Shown: positions 26,440-37,019, counted from the first letter of the stretch. The stretch: 64,000 nucleotides of DNA from Pelotomaculum propionicicum (GCF_004369225.1 NZ_QFFZ01000003.1:62001-126000), one strand, 5' to 3'. A program made the numbers and translations. The notes: generated by a model from the sequence alone, not told the origin.

Positions 26440-26567
26440 AACAAAGCCATTGTACGAATAAATTCGTACCTGCGGTTTGAGACGTGAGAAAAAAGGAAAG
26501 ATTTTTGTCCGGTTTTTATCCGGACAAAATTTTGCTCTATAAATACTGCTATATTGCTCTACATGAG

Positions 26568-27206
26568 TTATGCAGTTATAGGTAAATGACACCAATTCCA
26601 CAACCACAAAAATGGATGTGGAGGCCAAAATTTTTCGATGAACCTTGAAAACCGATCGCCAGTTGTGTCAAAATAGACTTGGATTTGTTGTTCGTAACAG
26701 CAAATCCGGTGACTGGCGTTGAATAAGTACCTGACCATTTCGCGGTGGGATAGGGCTTCTTCGGCGCCTTCTTTATTGCATTCCCATCTTGCGTAGCATA
26801 ATAGCGTTCCTACAGTAAAAAGTAGTTCCATGTGCGCAAAATGTGCTTCTTCCGACCACGAATGGCAGTTTGTAAGTCCCAGTTCCTGTTTAATCGTGCG
26901 ATAAAACACTTCAATTCGCCAGCGTTTGACATAAACAGCTGCAACTTCTTCCGGCACATCATGCCGGTTGCTGATCAACAAATAGGCATCCTGGTAAGTG
27001 GCACTTTCATCTTCCTCTTGAATAATACCATCCACATTAACCGGCTCTTTCCGGTACGTGGATGCAACAGCTGCAATTGGAACATACCGCCAGCGTCTCA
27101 TGGGCTGACCTCTCCGGTTTGTGGTGTCATAGGGAAGTTTGATGTAGATATCGGGAATGCTGATCAGACCGCCTTTACCCAGAGCTGTTGTATTACAGAT
27201 ACCCCT
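26568..27206 (-). pseudogene. IS4-type transposase, 5'-truncated
   Basis: The frame is open from just after the glmS stop codon down to a TGA at 26568. It contains the IS4-family signature Y-x2-R-x3-E-x6-K in YVKRWRIEVFYRTIK, plus LLISNRHDVPEEV. The N-terminal half of the transposase, with the first catalytic Asp residues, is absent, and the upstream edge lies directly against glmS. No terminal inverted repeats could be identified. It is an inactive remnant. Confidence 0.82.
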
Positions 27207-29036
27207 CTATTCCACAGTAACGGATTTTGCGAGGTTGCGTGGCTTATCCACGTCGCACCCTCTCGCCACTGCAGTATGGTAGGCCAGCAGCTGCAGCGGA
27301 ATCACGGTCAGAATCGGCGCCAATATCGAGTGGGTTTGCGGGATGTAGATGGTCTTGTCGGCCACCTTTTCCACTTCCCTGTGCCCTTCCATGGCCAGGG
27401 CCAGTACAGAGGCGCCACGGGCGTTGACTTCCTGGATATTGCTGACCGTCTTGTCGAAAAGGTCCTGCTGGGTGGCCAGGGCCACCACCGGCACGTTATC
27501 CTCGATCAGGGCCAGGGTGCCGTGCTTCAGCTCACCGGCGGCGTAGGCCTCAGCATGAATGTAGGAGATTTCTTTCAGCTTTAAAGAGCCCTCCATAGCA
27601 ACGGCATAGTCCAGGCCGCGGCCCAGGTAAAACAGGTCTTTGCAGGTTGATATTTCTTTGGCGAAATCCTTGATTTCAACTGCGTCGTCCACAATTGTCT
27701 GGGCCTTGGCGGCCAGGTTCTTCATTTCCTGGAGGATTTCTTTTATTTCCTCAGCCGGCAGCGTGCCGCGGACGGCGGCCAGGTGCATGGCTAAAAGGTA
27801 CATGGACGCCAGCTGGGTGGTATAAGCCTTGGTTGAAGCCACGGCAATCTCGGGGCCGGCCCAGGTGTAAATCACGTCGTCGGCCTCACGGGAAACCGAG
27901 CTGCCCACCACGTTGGTCACGGCCACGATGCGCGCTCCCTGCCTTTTGGCTTCCCGGAGGGCGGCCAGGGTGTCGGCGGTTTCGCCGGACTGGCTGATAA
28001 TAATCACCAGCGTGCCCGGCTCGATAATCGGCTGGCGGTAGCGGAACTCTGAGGCAATGTCCACCTCTACCGGCAGCCGCACCAGCTTTTCAATGACGTA
28101 TTTGCCCACGAACCCGGCGTGATAAGCGGTGCCGCAGGCGGTGATAAAGATCTTTTTCAAACCTCTGATTTCTTCCGGGGTAATTTTCACCTCATCCAGG
28201 GTCACTTCAGAGCTATCGTGCGAGATCCGGCCGCTCAGGGTGTCCCGCAGGGCTTTGGGCTGCTCGTAAATCTCTTTCAGCATGAAGTGATCGTAGCCGC
28301 CCTTTTCGGCCTGCCCGGCTTCCCAGTTCACTTCCAGCACGTTCTTTTTAATTCTGTTGCGGGAGAGGTCCATAACCTCGACCTGGTCGTTTTCCAGCAC
28401 CGCTACCTCGCCGTCGTTGAGGATGTAAGTCATCCGGGTGTGTTTGAGTAAGGCCGGGATATCCGAGGCCAGGAAGTATTCTCCCTCACCAAGACCCACC
28501 ACCAGCGGGCTGTCCTGCCGGACGGCAACCAGTTTGTTAGGTTCGTGAGAGGAAACCACTGCCATGGCAAATGAACCCTCCAGTTTGGCAACGGCTTTCA
28601 GCACCGCGTCCACCAGGTCCCCCTCATAAAACTGCTCGATCAGGTGGGGTAGCACCTCAGTGTCGGTCTGAGATTTGAAAACATGGCCCTGTGACTGAAG
28701 CCATTCTTTTAAACTGAGATAATTTTCAATGATCCCGTTGTGCACCACGGCAAACTTGCCGGTGCAATCAGTGTGGGGGTGGGCGTTTTCATCAGACGGC
28801 CTGCCGTGGGTGGCCCAGCGGGTGTGCCCGATGCCGACATTGGCGCTGTAGTTGTGGCCGTTCAGATTTTCTCTAAGGTTGCCCAGCTTCCCTTCCTTTT
28901 TCAATACCTCGATGTTGTCGTCGCCGGGTACGGCCACGCCGGCGGAGTCGTAGCCCCGGTATTCCAGTTTCTCCAACCCGTCAATCAGAATGGAAACAGC
29001 TTCTTTGGGACCGATATATCCTACAATACCGCACAT
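27207..29036 (-). CDS. glmS: Glutamine-fructose-6-phosphate aminotransferase
   Basis: 609 residues, full length. Cys2 is the glutaminase nucleophile (MCGIVGYIG). Two SIS domains carry the sugar isomerase site (TACGTAYHAG, SQSGETADTLAALREAK), and the C-terminus ends KPRNLAKSVTVE. It makes glucosamine-6-phosphate for peptidoglycan. The ATG follows AGGAGGAG. The mRNA leader contains a glmS ribozyme, so glucosamine-6-phosphate should lower its own synthesis. glmM lies upstream on the same strand. Confidence 0.98.
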   Translation of the reverse strand: MCGIVGYIGPKEAVSILIDGLEKLEYRGYDSAGVAVPGDDNIEVLKKEGKLGNLRENLNGHNYSANVGIGHTRWATHGRPSDENAHPHTDCTGKFAVVHNGIIENYLSLKEWLQSQGHVFKSQTDTEVLPHLIEQFYEGDLVDAVLKAVAKLEGSFAMAVVSSHEPNKLVAVRQDSPLVVGLGEGEYFLASDIPALLKHTRMTYILNDGEVAVLENDQVEVMDLSRNRIKKNVLEVNWEAGQAEKGGYDHFMLKEIYEQPKALRDTLSGRISHDSSEVTLDEVKITPEEIRGLKKIFITACGTAYHAGFVGKYVIEKLVRLPVEVDIASEFRYRQPIIEPGTLVIIISQSGETADTLAALREAKRQGARIVAVTNVVGSSVSREADDVIYTWAGPEIAVASTKAYTTQLASMYLLAMHLAAVRGTLPAEEIKEILQEMKNLAAKAQTIVDDAVEIKDFAKEISTCKDLFYLGRGLDYAVAMEGSLKLKEISYIHAEAYAAGELKHGTLALIEDNVPVVALATQQDLFDKTVSNIQEVNARGASVLALAMEGHREVEKVADKTIYIPQTHSILAPILTVIPLQLLAYHTAVARGCDVDKPRNLAKSVTVE

Positions 29037-29134
29037 TTATTTGCTCCTCCTTGTTGTTGACTAAGTGAATGTGCTCTGAAAAGAATCTGCTTTGTTTGTT
29101 TATCTTATCGCAATAATTTGCTCTTTCTTTAAGA

Positions 29135-29610
29135 GAGATTAAAACGATAGGTTGTGCGACTGAAGTCGCAACTACGGATTCGGTCGTCGGCGTCAAACAC
29201 CGGACGCCGGTATATTCTGGATTCCTTTTGTGTGAATAAAATCACTACATAGAAATAAAAAAGCCGGGCTCTTTTAAGCACGGCAAAAAAGCTACTTTTT
29301 AAGGGCACGCCAAAATGACAATACTTGCCCTGTATTGGTAACACCGTCGCTGGCCGCTGGCAATTTTGTCCCACCGGTTGCCCGGTGGTTTTGTAATACC
29401 GTTGACGGTCCGGCCGGACCGGGGGGCACCCGCCGAAAAATTCGATTAACCCCCTCCTCGTCAACCCCAATTCGGTCGTCAGATGTCGGATGTCGGACGT
29501 TAGAGACTGAATAAGGATTCTGGCGCTTGTATTTAGTTGTCGGGCAGGATTCCAACGATAGATTGTGCGACTGAAGCCGCACCTGCAAATCCGGTCGTCA
29601 GTCGCCGGAT
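29135..29610. repeat. Repeated GCGACTGAAGTCGC segments around the ribozyme
   Basis: Two related segments, at about 29137-29215 and 29550-29615, share CGATAGNTTGTGCGACTGAAG, CCGGTCGTC and CGCCGGATGTC-like stretches. They flank the ribozyme. A related half-element (GCCGACTAAAGTCGCACC) lies near 41992. Confidence 0.45.
29290..29545 (-). ncRNA. glmS ribozyme: glmS ribozyme
   Basis: The minus strand shows the self-cleavage motif GCGCCAG (cleavage expected between 29527 and 29526) and TTGACGAGGAGG. It then shows AATCGAA, TTTTTCGGCGGGTG and CCCCCCGG, the conserved catalytic core of this class. The P2 arms AATCC and GGGTT pair. Their loop is enlarged by about 45 bases of ATCCGACATCTGACG-like repeat sequence. 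The downstream half (P3-P4 region) runs to about 29290. The span lies about 250 bp before the glmS ATG. Confidence 0.9.
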
Positions 29611-29646
29611 GTCAGAATTATTTTCCGGTTACCACCTCCTTAAAGA

Positions 29647-29707
29647 TAAAAAGCCGGGAACTATCAACCTATTAAATATATTATGCCGGCTTTCTAAAAT
29701 ATGTCAA
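29647..29707 (-). promoter_or_regulatory. glmS promoter overlapping the glmM terminator
   Basis: On the minus strand TTGACA (29707-29702), an 18-bp spacer and TAATAT (29683-29678) form a sigma-A promoter just after the glmM stop. The -10 lies in the loop of a hairpin AAAGCCGG...CCGGCTTTTTATC that looks like the glmM terminator. Thus termination of one gene and initiation of the next share the same 60 bp. Confidence 0.65.
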
Positions 29708-29714
29708 CTTACTG

Positions 29715-31052
29715 TTACTTTATTTCTGATATGGTATTCGCCAGCCTGCGGGCTATTTCCTTCAGCTGGTCCAAATTTCTTCCTTCCACCATCACCCGCA
29801 CCAGGGGCTCCGTGCCGGAAGGCCGCACCAGAATGCGACCGCTACCGCCCATCGCCTTTTCTTCTTCTTTAATCGCGCTGGCCAGGACGGGGCTGCTCAT
29901 CACCAGGTTTTTATCCTGTACCCGCACATTCTCCAGCAGCTGAGGAAACCGCTCCATCTGTGCGGCCAGTTGATCCAGCGGCAGACCCTCTTCTTTTACC
30001 ACAGACAGCAGTTGCAGGGCGGTCAGGATGCCGTCGCCGGTGGTGTTGTGGTCCAGGAAAATGATGTGCCCGGACTGTTCTCCGCCAAACCTGGCTCCCG
30101 TGCGCAGGAGTTCTTCCAGCACATAGCGGTCACCAACTTTAGTTTCCACAACATTGATATCTGATTCCCGCATGGCCAGGTGCAGTCCCAGGTTGCTCAT
30201 TACCGTCACTACAACCGTATTTTTTGCCAGTAAGTCTTTCTTTTTCAAATTGCGCGCGCAGATGACCATAATTTGGTCGCCGTCCACCAGCCTGCCGGCA
30301 CTGTCAACAGCGAGCACCCGGTCGGCGTCGCCATCATGGGCCAGGCCCAAATCAGCGCCCGATGACACCACGGCTTCCATCAGCGCCTCAGGGTTGGTGG
30401 AACCACACCCGCGGTTGATGTTCAACCCGTCAGGATTACTGAAAACCGGTATCACTTCCGCGCCAAGTTCCCTGTAGATGCGCGGGGCAACAGCGGAGGC
30501 CGCGCCGTTGGCACAATCAACCACAATTTTAAGCCCTTTCAAATCCGTGTTGATGGAACTGCAGGCATATTTCGCATACCGGTCGGGAGCGTCACGCACC
30601 ATGTACACTCGCCCTACTTCCCCGCCTGTGGGGCTGGACACCCCGGCGCATTCATCCAGGACCAGTGCCTCGATTTCTGCTTCGATTTGGTCGGACAGCT
30701 TGTAGCCGCTGGCGCTGAAAAATTTGATACCGTTGTCTTCCACCGGGTTGTGGGAAGCGGAGATCACCACTCCGGCGGCCGCGGTAAGTTTCCGGGTTAA
30801 GTAAGCAATAACTGGAGTCGGCATGATCCCGACTTTAAAAACATTTACGCCTGCTGAACAGATTCCGGCGATCAGAGCCGCCTCCAACATGTCGCCGGAA
30901 ATCCTCGTATCCCTTCCCAATACTACCCAGTTATTGGAGGATTCGCGGGTGAGGATATGCGCTCCCGCCCGGCCGAGTTTATAGGCCAATTCGGGAGACA
31001 GGTCGCGGTTGGCAACCCCTCGCACACCGTCAGTTCCAAACAAAACAGCCAT
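29715..31052 (-). CDS. glmM: Phosphoglucosamine mutase
   Basis: 445 residues. The phosphoserine loop is [14 protein letters not shown], the metal-binding loop [13 protein letters not shown], and the C-terminal phosphate-binding loop [15 protein letters not shown]. It converts glucosamine-6-phosphate to glucosamine-1-phosphate. The ATG at 31052 gives the standard [12 protein letters not shown] start and follows AAGGGG at 11 bp; the frame is open 11 codons further but without merit. cdaA, cdaR, glmM and glmS follow one another, as in many Gram-positives. Confidence 0.97.
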   Translation of the reverse strand: MAVLFGTDGVRGVANRDLSPELAYKLGRAGAHILTRESSNNWVVLGRDTRISGDMLEAALIAGICSAGVNVFKVGIMPTPVIAYLTRKLTAAAGVVISASHNPVEDNGIKFFSASGYKLSDQIEAEIEALVLDECAGVSSPTGGEVGRVYMVRDAPDRYAKYACSSINTDLKGLKIVVDCANGAASAVAPRIYRELGAEVIPVFSNPDGLNINRGCGSTNPEALMEAVVSSGADLGLAHDGDADRVLAVDSAGRLVDGDQIMVICARNLKKKDLLAKNTVVVTVMSNLGLHLAMRESDINVVETKVGDRYVLEELLRTGARFGGEQSGHIIFLDHNTTGDGILTALQLLSVVKEEGLPLDQLAAQMERFPQLLENVRVQDKNLVMSSPVLASAIKEEEKAMGGSGRILVRPSGTEPLVRVMVEGRNLDQLKEIARRLANTISEIK

Positions 31053-31088
31053 CAAAAATAGTCCCCTTCCAACGAAAAAATACACCTA

Positions 31089-31117
31089 ATTATAACTTTG
31101 CGGCAAACTGTTGTCAA
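31089..31117 (-). promoter_or_regulatory. Sigma-A promoter for glmM
   Basis: On the minus strand TTGACA, 17 bp and TATAAT match the consensus exactly, about 30 bp before the glmM start. glmM can therefore be expressed apart from cdaA and cdaR. Confidence 0.85.
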
Positions 31118-31129
31118 ATTCCCTGAAAA

Positions 31130-32083
31130 TCAGGTTTTGGGCTTGGTGGTGTCGCTGTCGCCGGACGGTGTGGCGGCAGAGTCACTCTTGACCACTTCCA
31201 CAGTAACCTTAACCCGCCCGGGCTGGGCGCTGACCCCCTGCGGGACAGTCAGTCCCACTTCTTTAGTGATGTTCTTGTCGGCCCCCTGTATATCCACAGG
31301 CTCGGTCTTAATGCTGGTAATGGCGCTGAGCGCCTCAGCCGCGCCGGACAGCTGGACTGTCGCAGGCTCAGCGCTCTGGCGTTTCACAGCATAGCCCGCC
31401 GCCGGGCTGCCGCTTACCTGGGGCGCAACCGGGACGGTTTTGTTGGCCACAGCGCTGACGATCGGGATCGTAACATGCACTACAGCGGGATTTATGGTAA
31501 CGTTGGCACTGCCCACGTTCACCTGGATGGTCTGGTCAACATCCTTTGCCGCGGCCTGGATGTCAACCAGCGCGGTGGCCTGGCTGATGCTGTTTATGTC
31601 GCGGGAAGGCCCCCTGGCCACAACAATGTTGGGCTGGTAGACCGGGGCCAGGGCGGTAAAGCCCTCGGCCGGCGTTCCCCTGAGACTTACAGCCACGGTA
31701 ATCTGCTTTTCAACGATCCTGTCGACAGACAGGTTCACCTGGTCGGGAATAACCTGGGCCACCCGCAGCCCCGTGGGAGTGCTCACCTGGACGGGCACGG
31801 AAAAGTCACCGGTCTTCCCCTCGGGAATGTTCACCACGGCCTTGAAATCCACTGGAGAGAGATTCGTCAGCTGGTTGCGGTTGCCCTGGACCCTCACCTT
31901 GACGGTCTCAGGCATACCTCCAGTGATGATCAGGTTCTGGGAGAGACCGGTTTCCTCCAAATTTATGGTCAGGACTTTTTCCCTGAGCGGGTTCTGCTCA
32001 TTGCTGACATAAAGCCACAGGGCAAAGGCCAGCAGCAGGGAAAGCAGCCTGAGTGAATTGTTGCGCAAGTCAAAACGAGCCAA
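31130..32083 (-). CDS. cdaR: YbbR-domain protein, CdaA regulator
   Basis: 317 residues with one N-terminal membrane helix (LRLLSLLLAFALWLYVS) and about three YbbR repeats facing outside, for example VKVRVQGNRNQLTNLSP. CdaR modulates the diadenylate cyclase CdaA. It starts with TTG one base after the cdaA stop codon, its ribosome site GGGAGGG lying inside the end of cdaA, so the two are tightly coupled. The C-terminus is rich in Ser, Thr and Asp. Confidence 0.92.
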   Translation of the reverse strand: MARFDLRNNSLRLLSLLLAFALWLYVSNEQNPLREKVLTINLEETGLSQNLIITGGMPETVKVRVQGNRNQLTNLSPVDFKAVVNIPEGKTGDFSVPVQVSTPTGLRVAQVIPDQVNLSVDRIVEKQITVAVSLRGTPAEGFTALAPVYQPNIVVARGPSRDINSISQATALVDIQAAAKDVDQTIQVNVGSANVTINPAVVHVTIPIVSAVANKTVPVAPQVSGSPAAGYAVKRQSAEPATVQLSGAAEALSAITSIKTEPVDIQGADKNITKEVGLTVPQGVSAQPGRVKVTVEVVKSDSAATPSGDSDTTKPKT

Positions 32084-32084
32084 G

Positions 32085-32921
32085 CTACTCCCTCCCGTAG
32101 CGGAATAAGGACCGCGAGCCGGACTGTTGGCCTCTTAAAAGCTCAGTAAGCTTTTTCTGCAATCCAGCCTCGTCCAGATACCTGCTTAAGATACCCTCAA
32201 CAGAGACGGACATGGCGCCTGTTTCCTCGGAAACAATCACAGCCACAGCGTCGGAATGCTCGGTGATGCCTATACCGGCCCGGTGCCTTGTGCCCAGGGC
32301 GCTGGAAAGGTGAGGGTTTTCACTCAGCGGCAGGAAACAGGCCGCCGCGGCCACCCTGTCTCTCCGGATAATCACAGCCCCGTCGTGGAGCGGTGTCTTC
32401 TGCACGAAAATATTAATCAGGAATTCGGCTGAAACAATACCGTCAATTTTAACACCGGTGTCGATATACTCCTCCAGGCCGGTTTGCCGCTCTAAAACGA
32501 TCAGCGCCCCCATCTTGTTTTTCGACAGGACAGTCACTGACCGGGTGATTTCCGCGATAACTTTAGTCTCGTCGACTTCCCCCTGAATCAGGACGTTGTG
32601 GCCTAAAAACCTGCCGCGCCCCAGCTTTTCCAGCGCCCTTCTCAGCTCAGGCTGAAACACCACCGGCAGCGCCACGACCAGCGCGGTCATGGCCTTGCCC
32701 AGCAGCCAGTTGATGGTGTACAGGTTGAAAAAACTGGCGATCGCGGTAACCAGCAGCAGGACCGCGACTCCTTTGAGCAGTTGAACCGCCCGGGTGCCCT
32801 TGATCATGATCATAATCCTGTACATGACAAAAGCTACCAGCAGGATGTCGATCACGCTGCTCAAATTAAATTTCAGCACAGCTTTCAGATAGTCCAGGCT
32901 TGGCAGCCAGAACTGCTCCAA
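32085..32921 (-). CDS. cdaA: Diadenylate cyclase
   Basis: 278 residues with three N-terminal membrane helices and a DAC domain carrying the two catalytic motifs DGA (LHDGAVIIR) and RHR (GTRHRAGIG). It makes cyclic di-AMP from two ATP, controlling wall and potassium balance. The TTG start follows AAAGGAGG at 8 bp. It is the first gene of the cdaA-cdaR-glmM-glmS unit. Confidence 0.96.
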   Translation of the reverse strand: MEQFWLPSLDYLKAVLKFNLSSVIDILLVAFVMYRIMIMIKGTRAVQLLKGVAVLLLVTAIASFFNLYTINWLLGKAMTALVVALPVVFQPELRRALEKLGRGRFLGHNVLIQGEVDETKVIAEITRSVTVLSKNKMGALIVLERQTGLEEYIDTGVKIDGIVSAEFLINIFVQKTPLHDGAVIIRRDRVAAAACFLPLSENPHLSSALGTRHRAGIGITEHSDAVAVIVSEETGAMSVSVEGILSRYLDEAGLQKKLTELLRGQQSGSRSLFRYGRE

Positions 32922-33055
32922 GGGGGAAACCTCCTTTATCCTTAAACAGCAATATTATGTCACTATATATGGAAAAAACCCGCAGTGCCCTATTTCGGTA
33001 GCGGGGAAGCTGTTTCCTGCAGGAGAAGTTTAATTTTTCTGGGTGTTTTAACCGG

Positions 33056-33544
33056 TTAGACAGTTTTTTGTTCAGCGAGGACTACAGAGGTCTCAATCTG
33101 GCGGTCGGAGATCACCCAGTAAGTCCTGAGCAGCCGGTCCTTCTCTGCCTGAGAAACCAGGCGGAAGCCGTGTTTTTCATAAAAGCGGATGGCCCAGACA
33201 GCGTCCGCCCAGGTGCCGATCAGGACCGGGCGGTCAGTTTTGGTGCGCAGGAAGGACAGCAGTTTGCCGCCGATACCCTGGTTGCGCATGATTGTGCGCA
33301 CATACGCGTGCCTGATCAGGGTAACATCTTTGACATTTTGCATACCCATCACGCCAACCAGTTCGCCATTGTCTTCGTAGCCCCAAAAGACTACTCCATC
33401 GTCGATCTCATGCCGCAGCTCATCTTCAGACATGTAAGGCTCATGAAAGCAGTCCTCGGGGATAACCCCCTGGTAAGCGCTGGCGGCGTCATTGATAATG
33501 GTATACATTCGTGTAAAATCGCTGCTGCCGCATTTACGGATCAC
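33056..33544 (-). CDS. GNAT family N-acetyltransferase
   Basis: 162 residues with a complete GNAT fold: VVFWGYEDNGELVGVMGMQ, the acetyl-CoA loop RNQGIGGKLLSFL (Q/RxxGxG/A) and FYEKHGF near the end. Substrate unknown. The GTG start follows GGGGGTGA. It lies 30 bp after cimA and may be the last gene of that operon. Its stop is 134 bp before cdaA starts. Confidence 0.88.
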   Translation of the reverse strand: MIRKCGSSDFTRMYTIINDAASAYQGVIPEDCFHEPYMSEDELRHEIDDGVVFWGYEDNGELVGVMGMQNVKDVTLIRHAYVRTIMRNQGIGGKLLSFLRTKTDRPVLIGTWADAVWAIRFYEKHGFRLVSQAEKDRLLRTYWVISDRQIETSVVLAEQKTV

Positions 33545-33574
33545 CAGCGCGTCACCCCCGGCATGTTAATGTGT

Positions 33575-35170
33575 TTATTCTTCTTTATCATCTTTTTTCT
33601 GTTCTAGATTATCTCCTTTAAGCAGCCCGTAAGCGAGGCTGTCGGCCAGCGCCTGCCAGCTGGCCTCGATAATATTCTCGGAAACTCCCACCGTACCCCA
33701 GGAACTATGGCCGTCGCCGGTCTCGATATGCACCCGCACCATGGCGCCCGTACCGTCCTTTTCGTCGAGCACACGCACCTTGTAGTCAGTAAGTCGCATG
33801 GACCGGATACACGGGTAAAAGCTTTCCAGGGCCTTGCGCAGGGCGTTGTCCAGGGCGTTCACCGGACCGTTGCCTTCGGCGGCGGTGTGCACCACTCTAT
33901 CGCCGACTCTCATCTTGATAATAGCTTCGGAATAGGCCGTCCCGTCCTGTTTCACATCGATCATCAGGCGCAGCGCCTCCAGGGTAAAGGGCTCAATGTA
34001 GCCATTGTAGGCCTTTTTCAGAAGCAGCTCAAAAGAACCCTCGGCGCCCTCGAACTGGTAGCCCTGGTTTTCCAGGTTTTTTATTTCTTCCAGGACACGC
34101 TTGCCCTCGGGGCTTTGCTTATCGACCTGGAGGTTTAACTCTTTATATTTATACAACATGTTTGACATGCCGGACAGCTCCGATACCAGCACCCTGCGCC
34201 GGTTGCCCACCAGTTCCGGGGGCAGGTGCTCGTAAGACCTGTAATCTTTCAGGAGAGCGCTGACATGCACCCCTCCCTTATGGGTAAAGGCGCTCATGCC
34301 CACATACGGCTGGCGGGTGTCGGGATGCACGTTGGCTACCTCGCTGACAAAACGGGAAAGCTCGGTGAGATGGGCTAAATTCTCCCGCGGAATGGTCTCC
34401 AGGCCGCACTTGAAGGTCAGGTTCGGAATAATGGAACAGAGGTTGGCGTTGCCGCACCTTTCACCATAGCCGTTGACAGTGCCGTGCACCTGCACCGCCC
34501 CGGCCTGCACCGCCACGAGTGAGTTGGCCACAGCCAGGTCCCCGTCATTGTGGGCGTGAATGCCCAACGGTAAGCTGAGCCGCCCGGCGGCCAGTTCCAC
34601 AAACTCTTTTATCTCCAGGGGGAGGCTGCCCCCATTGGTGTCGCATAGAATAATTGTTGAAGCGCCGCCCTCCTGCGCCGCCTCAATAGTTTTCAGGGCG
34701 TATGCCAGGTTGGCCTTGCACCCGTCGAAGAAGTGCTCGGCATCGTAAAAAACCTCCAGCCCTTTACTCTTTAAAAAGGCCACCGTATCCCTGATCATGG
34801 CCAGGTTGCCTTCAAGGGTGGTGCCCAGGGCCTCGCGCACATGAAAATCCCAGGACTTGCCGAAGATGGTCGCCACCTGGACGCCGGAATCAAGAATGGC
34901 CAGGATGCTCGGGTCGTTTTCAGCGGCCAGGGAAGCCTTGCGGGTAGAGCCGAAAGCCGCCAGCTTCGCGTTTTTCAGGCTGTGGCTCCGGATTAAGCTG
35001 AAAAAATCAAGGTCCTTGGGGTTGGAACCGGGCCAGCCGCCCTCAATATAATGAAAGCCTATTTTGTCCAGACTCAAGGCTATTTTAATCTTGTCTTCAC
35101 AGGAAAAGGAGATCCCTTCCGCTTGTGAACCGTCACGGAGGGTTGTATCGTAAATTTGCACTGATGACAT
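33575..35170 (-). CDS. cimA: (R)-citramalate synthase
   Basis: 531 residues of the DRE-TIM metallolyase group: [18 protein letters not shown] at the start, [15 protein letters not shown] as metal site, and a C-terminal LeuA-type allosteric domain. The sequence is of the long citramalate synthase type rather than isopropylmalate synthase. It condenses pyruvate with acetyl-CoA, giving 2-ketobutyrate for isoleucine after LeuCD and LeuB. This bypasses threonine deaminase and fits the isoleucine-type T-box of the operon. The ATG at 35170 has AGAGGTG upstream and was preferred to a longer frame. Confidence 0.93.
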   Translation of the reverse strand: MSSVQIYDTTLRDGSQAEGISFSCEDKIKIALSLDKIGFHYIEGGWPGSNPKDLDFFSLIRSHSLKNAKLAAFGSTRKASLAAENDPSILAILDSGVQVATIFGKSWDFHVREALGTTLEGNLAMIRDTVAFLKSKGLEVFYDAEHFFDGCKANLAYALKTIEAAQEGGASTIILCDTNGGSLPLEIKEFVELAAGRLSLPLGIHAHNDGDLAVANSLVAVQAGAVQVHGTVNGYGERCGNANLCSIIPNLTFKCGLETIPRENLAHLTELSRFVSEVANVHPDTRQPYVGMSAFTHKGGVHVSALLKDYRSYEHLPPELVGNRRRVLVSELSGMSNMLYKYKELNLQVDKQSPEGKRVLEEIKNLENQGYQFEGAEGSFELLLKKAYNGYIEPFTLEALRLMIDVKQDGTAYSEAIIKMRVGDRVVHTAAEGNGPVNALDNALRKALESFYPCIRSMRLTDYKVRVLDEKDGTGAMVRVHIETGDGHSSWGTVGVSENIIEASWQALADSLAYGLLKGDNLEQKKDDKEE

Positions 35171-35183
35171 ATGCCTGCACCTC

Positions 35184-36281
35184 TTAGCTGATGTGGAAGT
35201 GGGCACTTCTCATTTCTATTTGTGCTATGATTTGGTCGGCCATTTGGGTTGTGTTGACTAGCGGCATGCCCGGCTGGGCGATGTCGGCGGTGCGATAGCC
35301 CTGGTTAAGCGTCTCAGCGACCGCTTTCTCAATACAGTCCGCCTCTTCTGACAGCTGCAGGGAGAACCGCAGCAGCATGGCGCCGGACAGGATGGAAGCA
35401 ATGGGATTGGCCTGCCGCGTCCCGGTAATATCCGGCGCCGATCCGTGGATCGGCTCGTAAAGTCCTGTATTGCCGCCCAGGCTGGCGGATGCCAGCATGC
35501 CCAGGGAACCTGACAGCACTGAGGACTGGTCGCTCAGGATATCGCCGAACATGTTTTCCATAACCATGACGTCAAACTGTTTCGGGTTTTTAACCAACTG
35601 CATGGCGCAGTTGTCGACATACATGTGTTCCAGGCTCACATCAGGGTAATCGCGGCTGACGCCGGTCACTACTTCCCGCCAGTAGCGGGAGCTTTCAAGA
35701 ACGTTGGCTTTATCAACAGAAGTCAGCTTACCGCGGCGCTGCCGGGCCAGGTTGAAGGCCACACGGGCGATCCGCTCGATCTCGGAGGTGGTGTATTCCA
35801 GCGTGTCAACCACACGGGTACCGCCGTCAGGCAGCGGCTCCCTGTATTTTTTCCCGAAGTACAGCCCACCGGTCAGCTCACGCACAATAACCAGGTCCAC
35901 CCCGGACACAACCTCCGGTTTGAGGGTGGAAGCGCCCGCCAGGGCCGGGAATACTCTTACCGGCCTCAGGTTGGCATACAAGCCCAATTCCTTGCGCAGG
36001 GCCAGGATCCCACCGACTTCGGGACGCAGGTTGACCGGCAGGTGGTCCCAGCGCGGCCCCCCTACCGCTCCAAACAGGATAGCGTCACTGTCGCGGCACA
36101 GGGCCAGGGTTTTTTCAGGCAGCGGGGAACCCGTTTCATCATAAGCGGCTCCGCCAACCAGTCCGGAGGTAAAATAGAAGTCCCGGTTAAACCGGCGCGC
36201 CACGGCTTCCAGTACTCTGACAGCCTGGGCGCTTATTTCCGGGCCGATCCCGTCACCCGGCAAAACAGCAATTTTGTACAT
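35184..36281 (-). CDS. leuB: 3-isopropylmalate dehydrogenase
   Basis: 365 residues. The NAD-dependent decarboxylating dehydrogenase signature is present ([26 protein letters not shown]), as are the GDGIGPEI start and the substrate loop ELTGGLYFG. It oxidises 3-isopropylmalate for leucine and probably 3-methylmalate for isoleucine. The ATG at 36281 follows GGAAGG. The last residues (MRSAHFHIS) are encoded by intergenic repeat sequence that has run into the gene. Confidence 0.97.
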   Translation of the reverse strand: MYKIAVLPGDGIGPEISAQAVRVLEAVARRFNRDFYFTSGLVGGAAYDETGSPLPEKTLALCRDSDAILFGAVGGPRWDHLPVNLRPEVGGILALRKELGLYANLRPVRVFPALAGASTLKPEVVSGVDLVIVRELTGGLYFGKKYREPLPDGGTRVVDTLEYTTSEIERIARVAFNLARQRRGKLTSVDKANVLESSRYWREVVTGVSRDYPDVSLEHMYVDNCAMQLVKNPKQFDVMVMENMFGDILSDQSSVLSGSLGMLASASLGGNTGLYEPIHGSAPDITGTRQANPIASILSGAMLLRFSLQLSEEADCIEKAVAETLNQGYRTADIAQPGMPLVNTTQMADQIIAQIEMRSAHFHIS

Positions 36282-36511
36282 TTCCAGACCTTCCTTATAT
36301 TTAGTCGTGGGCCGTGAGACGTGGGACGTGGGTATATCCTGCATTCCACCCGGGTCATTAATATTGTAGGTCCGGATTTATCCGGATAATTGTTCAAATG
36401 AATTCGAACCTACAATTTTAATCGGTCGTTAGACGTCAGGCGTAGGTACTTACATTCCTTCGGAGTCTTTTAACCCATAAGACACTATCCTTCAGTCCCA
36501 CTTCCCAATTC
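36282..36511. repeat. leuD-leuB gap: repeat runs and one double-hairpin element
   Basis: The gap holds runs of degenerate 7-8-mers (cgtgagacgtgggacgtgg at about 36307-36333; ccacttcccaattctcac at about 36497-36530). A 54-bp element (36363-36416) starts ATTGTAGG, ends CCTACAAT and contains two hairpins, TCCGGATttATCCGGA and TTCAAATgaATTCGAA. Related elements lie at 38432 and 43784. Confidence 0.75.
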
Positions 36512-37018
36512 TCACTTCTCACTTCTCACGTCCAATTTATTTGCGACATAGTTGATCAGACCGCCGGCGGCGATGATCTGCTGCATAAATGGAGGTACCG
36601 GGGCAAACCGGTAGGTTTTCCCGGTAGTTAGGTTATTGATAACGCCACTGTCGACATCCACCAGCACCTCATCCCCTTCGTGGATATCTTCGGCCGCCTC
36701 GGGGGACTCAAAGATAGGCAGGCCGATGTTGAAGGCGTTGCGGTAAAAAATCCGGGCAAAGGTCCTGGCGATTACACAGGAAACGCCGGCTGCTTTAATT
36801 GCGATGGGAGCGTGCTCCCTGGAACTGCCGCAGCCAAAGTTTTTGCCGGCCACGAAAATATCGCCGGCCCTAAAACCGGCGGGAAAGGCCGGATCGGCGT
36901 CTTCCATACAGTGCCTGGCCAGTTCCTCCGGGTCGGAGGTGTTAAGGTAACGGGCCGGTATTATAGCGTCAGTGTCCACATCTGAACCGTATTTCCACAC
37001 TCTTCCTTTAATTTCCAT
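36512..37018 (-). CDS. leuD: 3-isopropylmalate dehydratase, small subunit
   Basis: 168 residues: [21 protein letters not shown] at the start and [15 protein letters not shown], the aconitase swivel-domain signature. It pairs with LeuC to isomerise isopropylmalate and citramalate. The ATG follows GGGAGGTG, two bases after the leuC stop. The C-terminal DVRSEK is encoded by the tandem repeat that continues after the stop. Confidence 0.97.
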   Translation of the reverse strand: MEIKGRVWKYGSDVDTDAIIPARYLNTSDPEELARHCMEDADPAFPAGFRAGDIFVAGKNFGCGSSREHAPIAIKAAGVSCVIARTFARIFYRNAFNIGLPIFESPEAAEDIHEGDEVLVDVDSGVINNLTTGKTYRFAPVPPFMQQIIAAGGLINYVANKLDVRSEK

Positions 37019-37019
37019 A

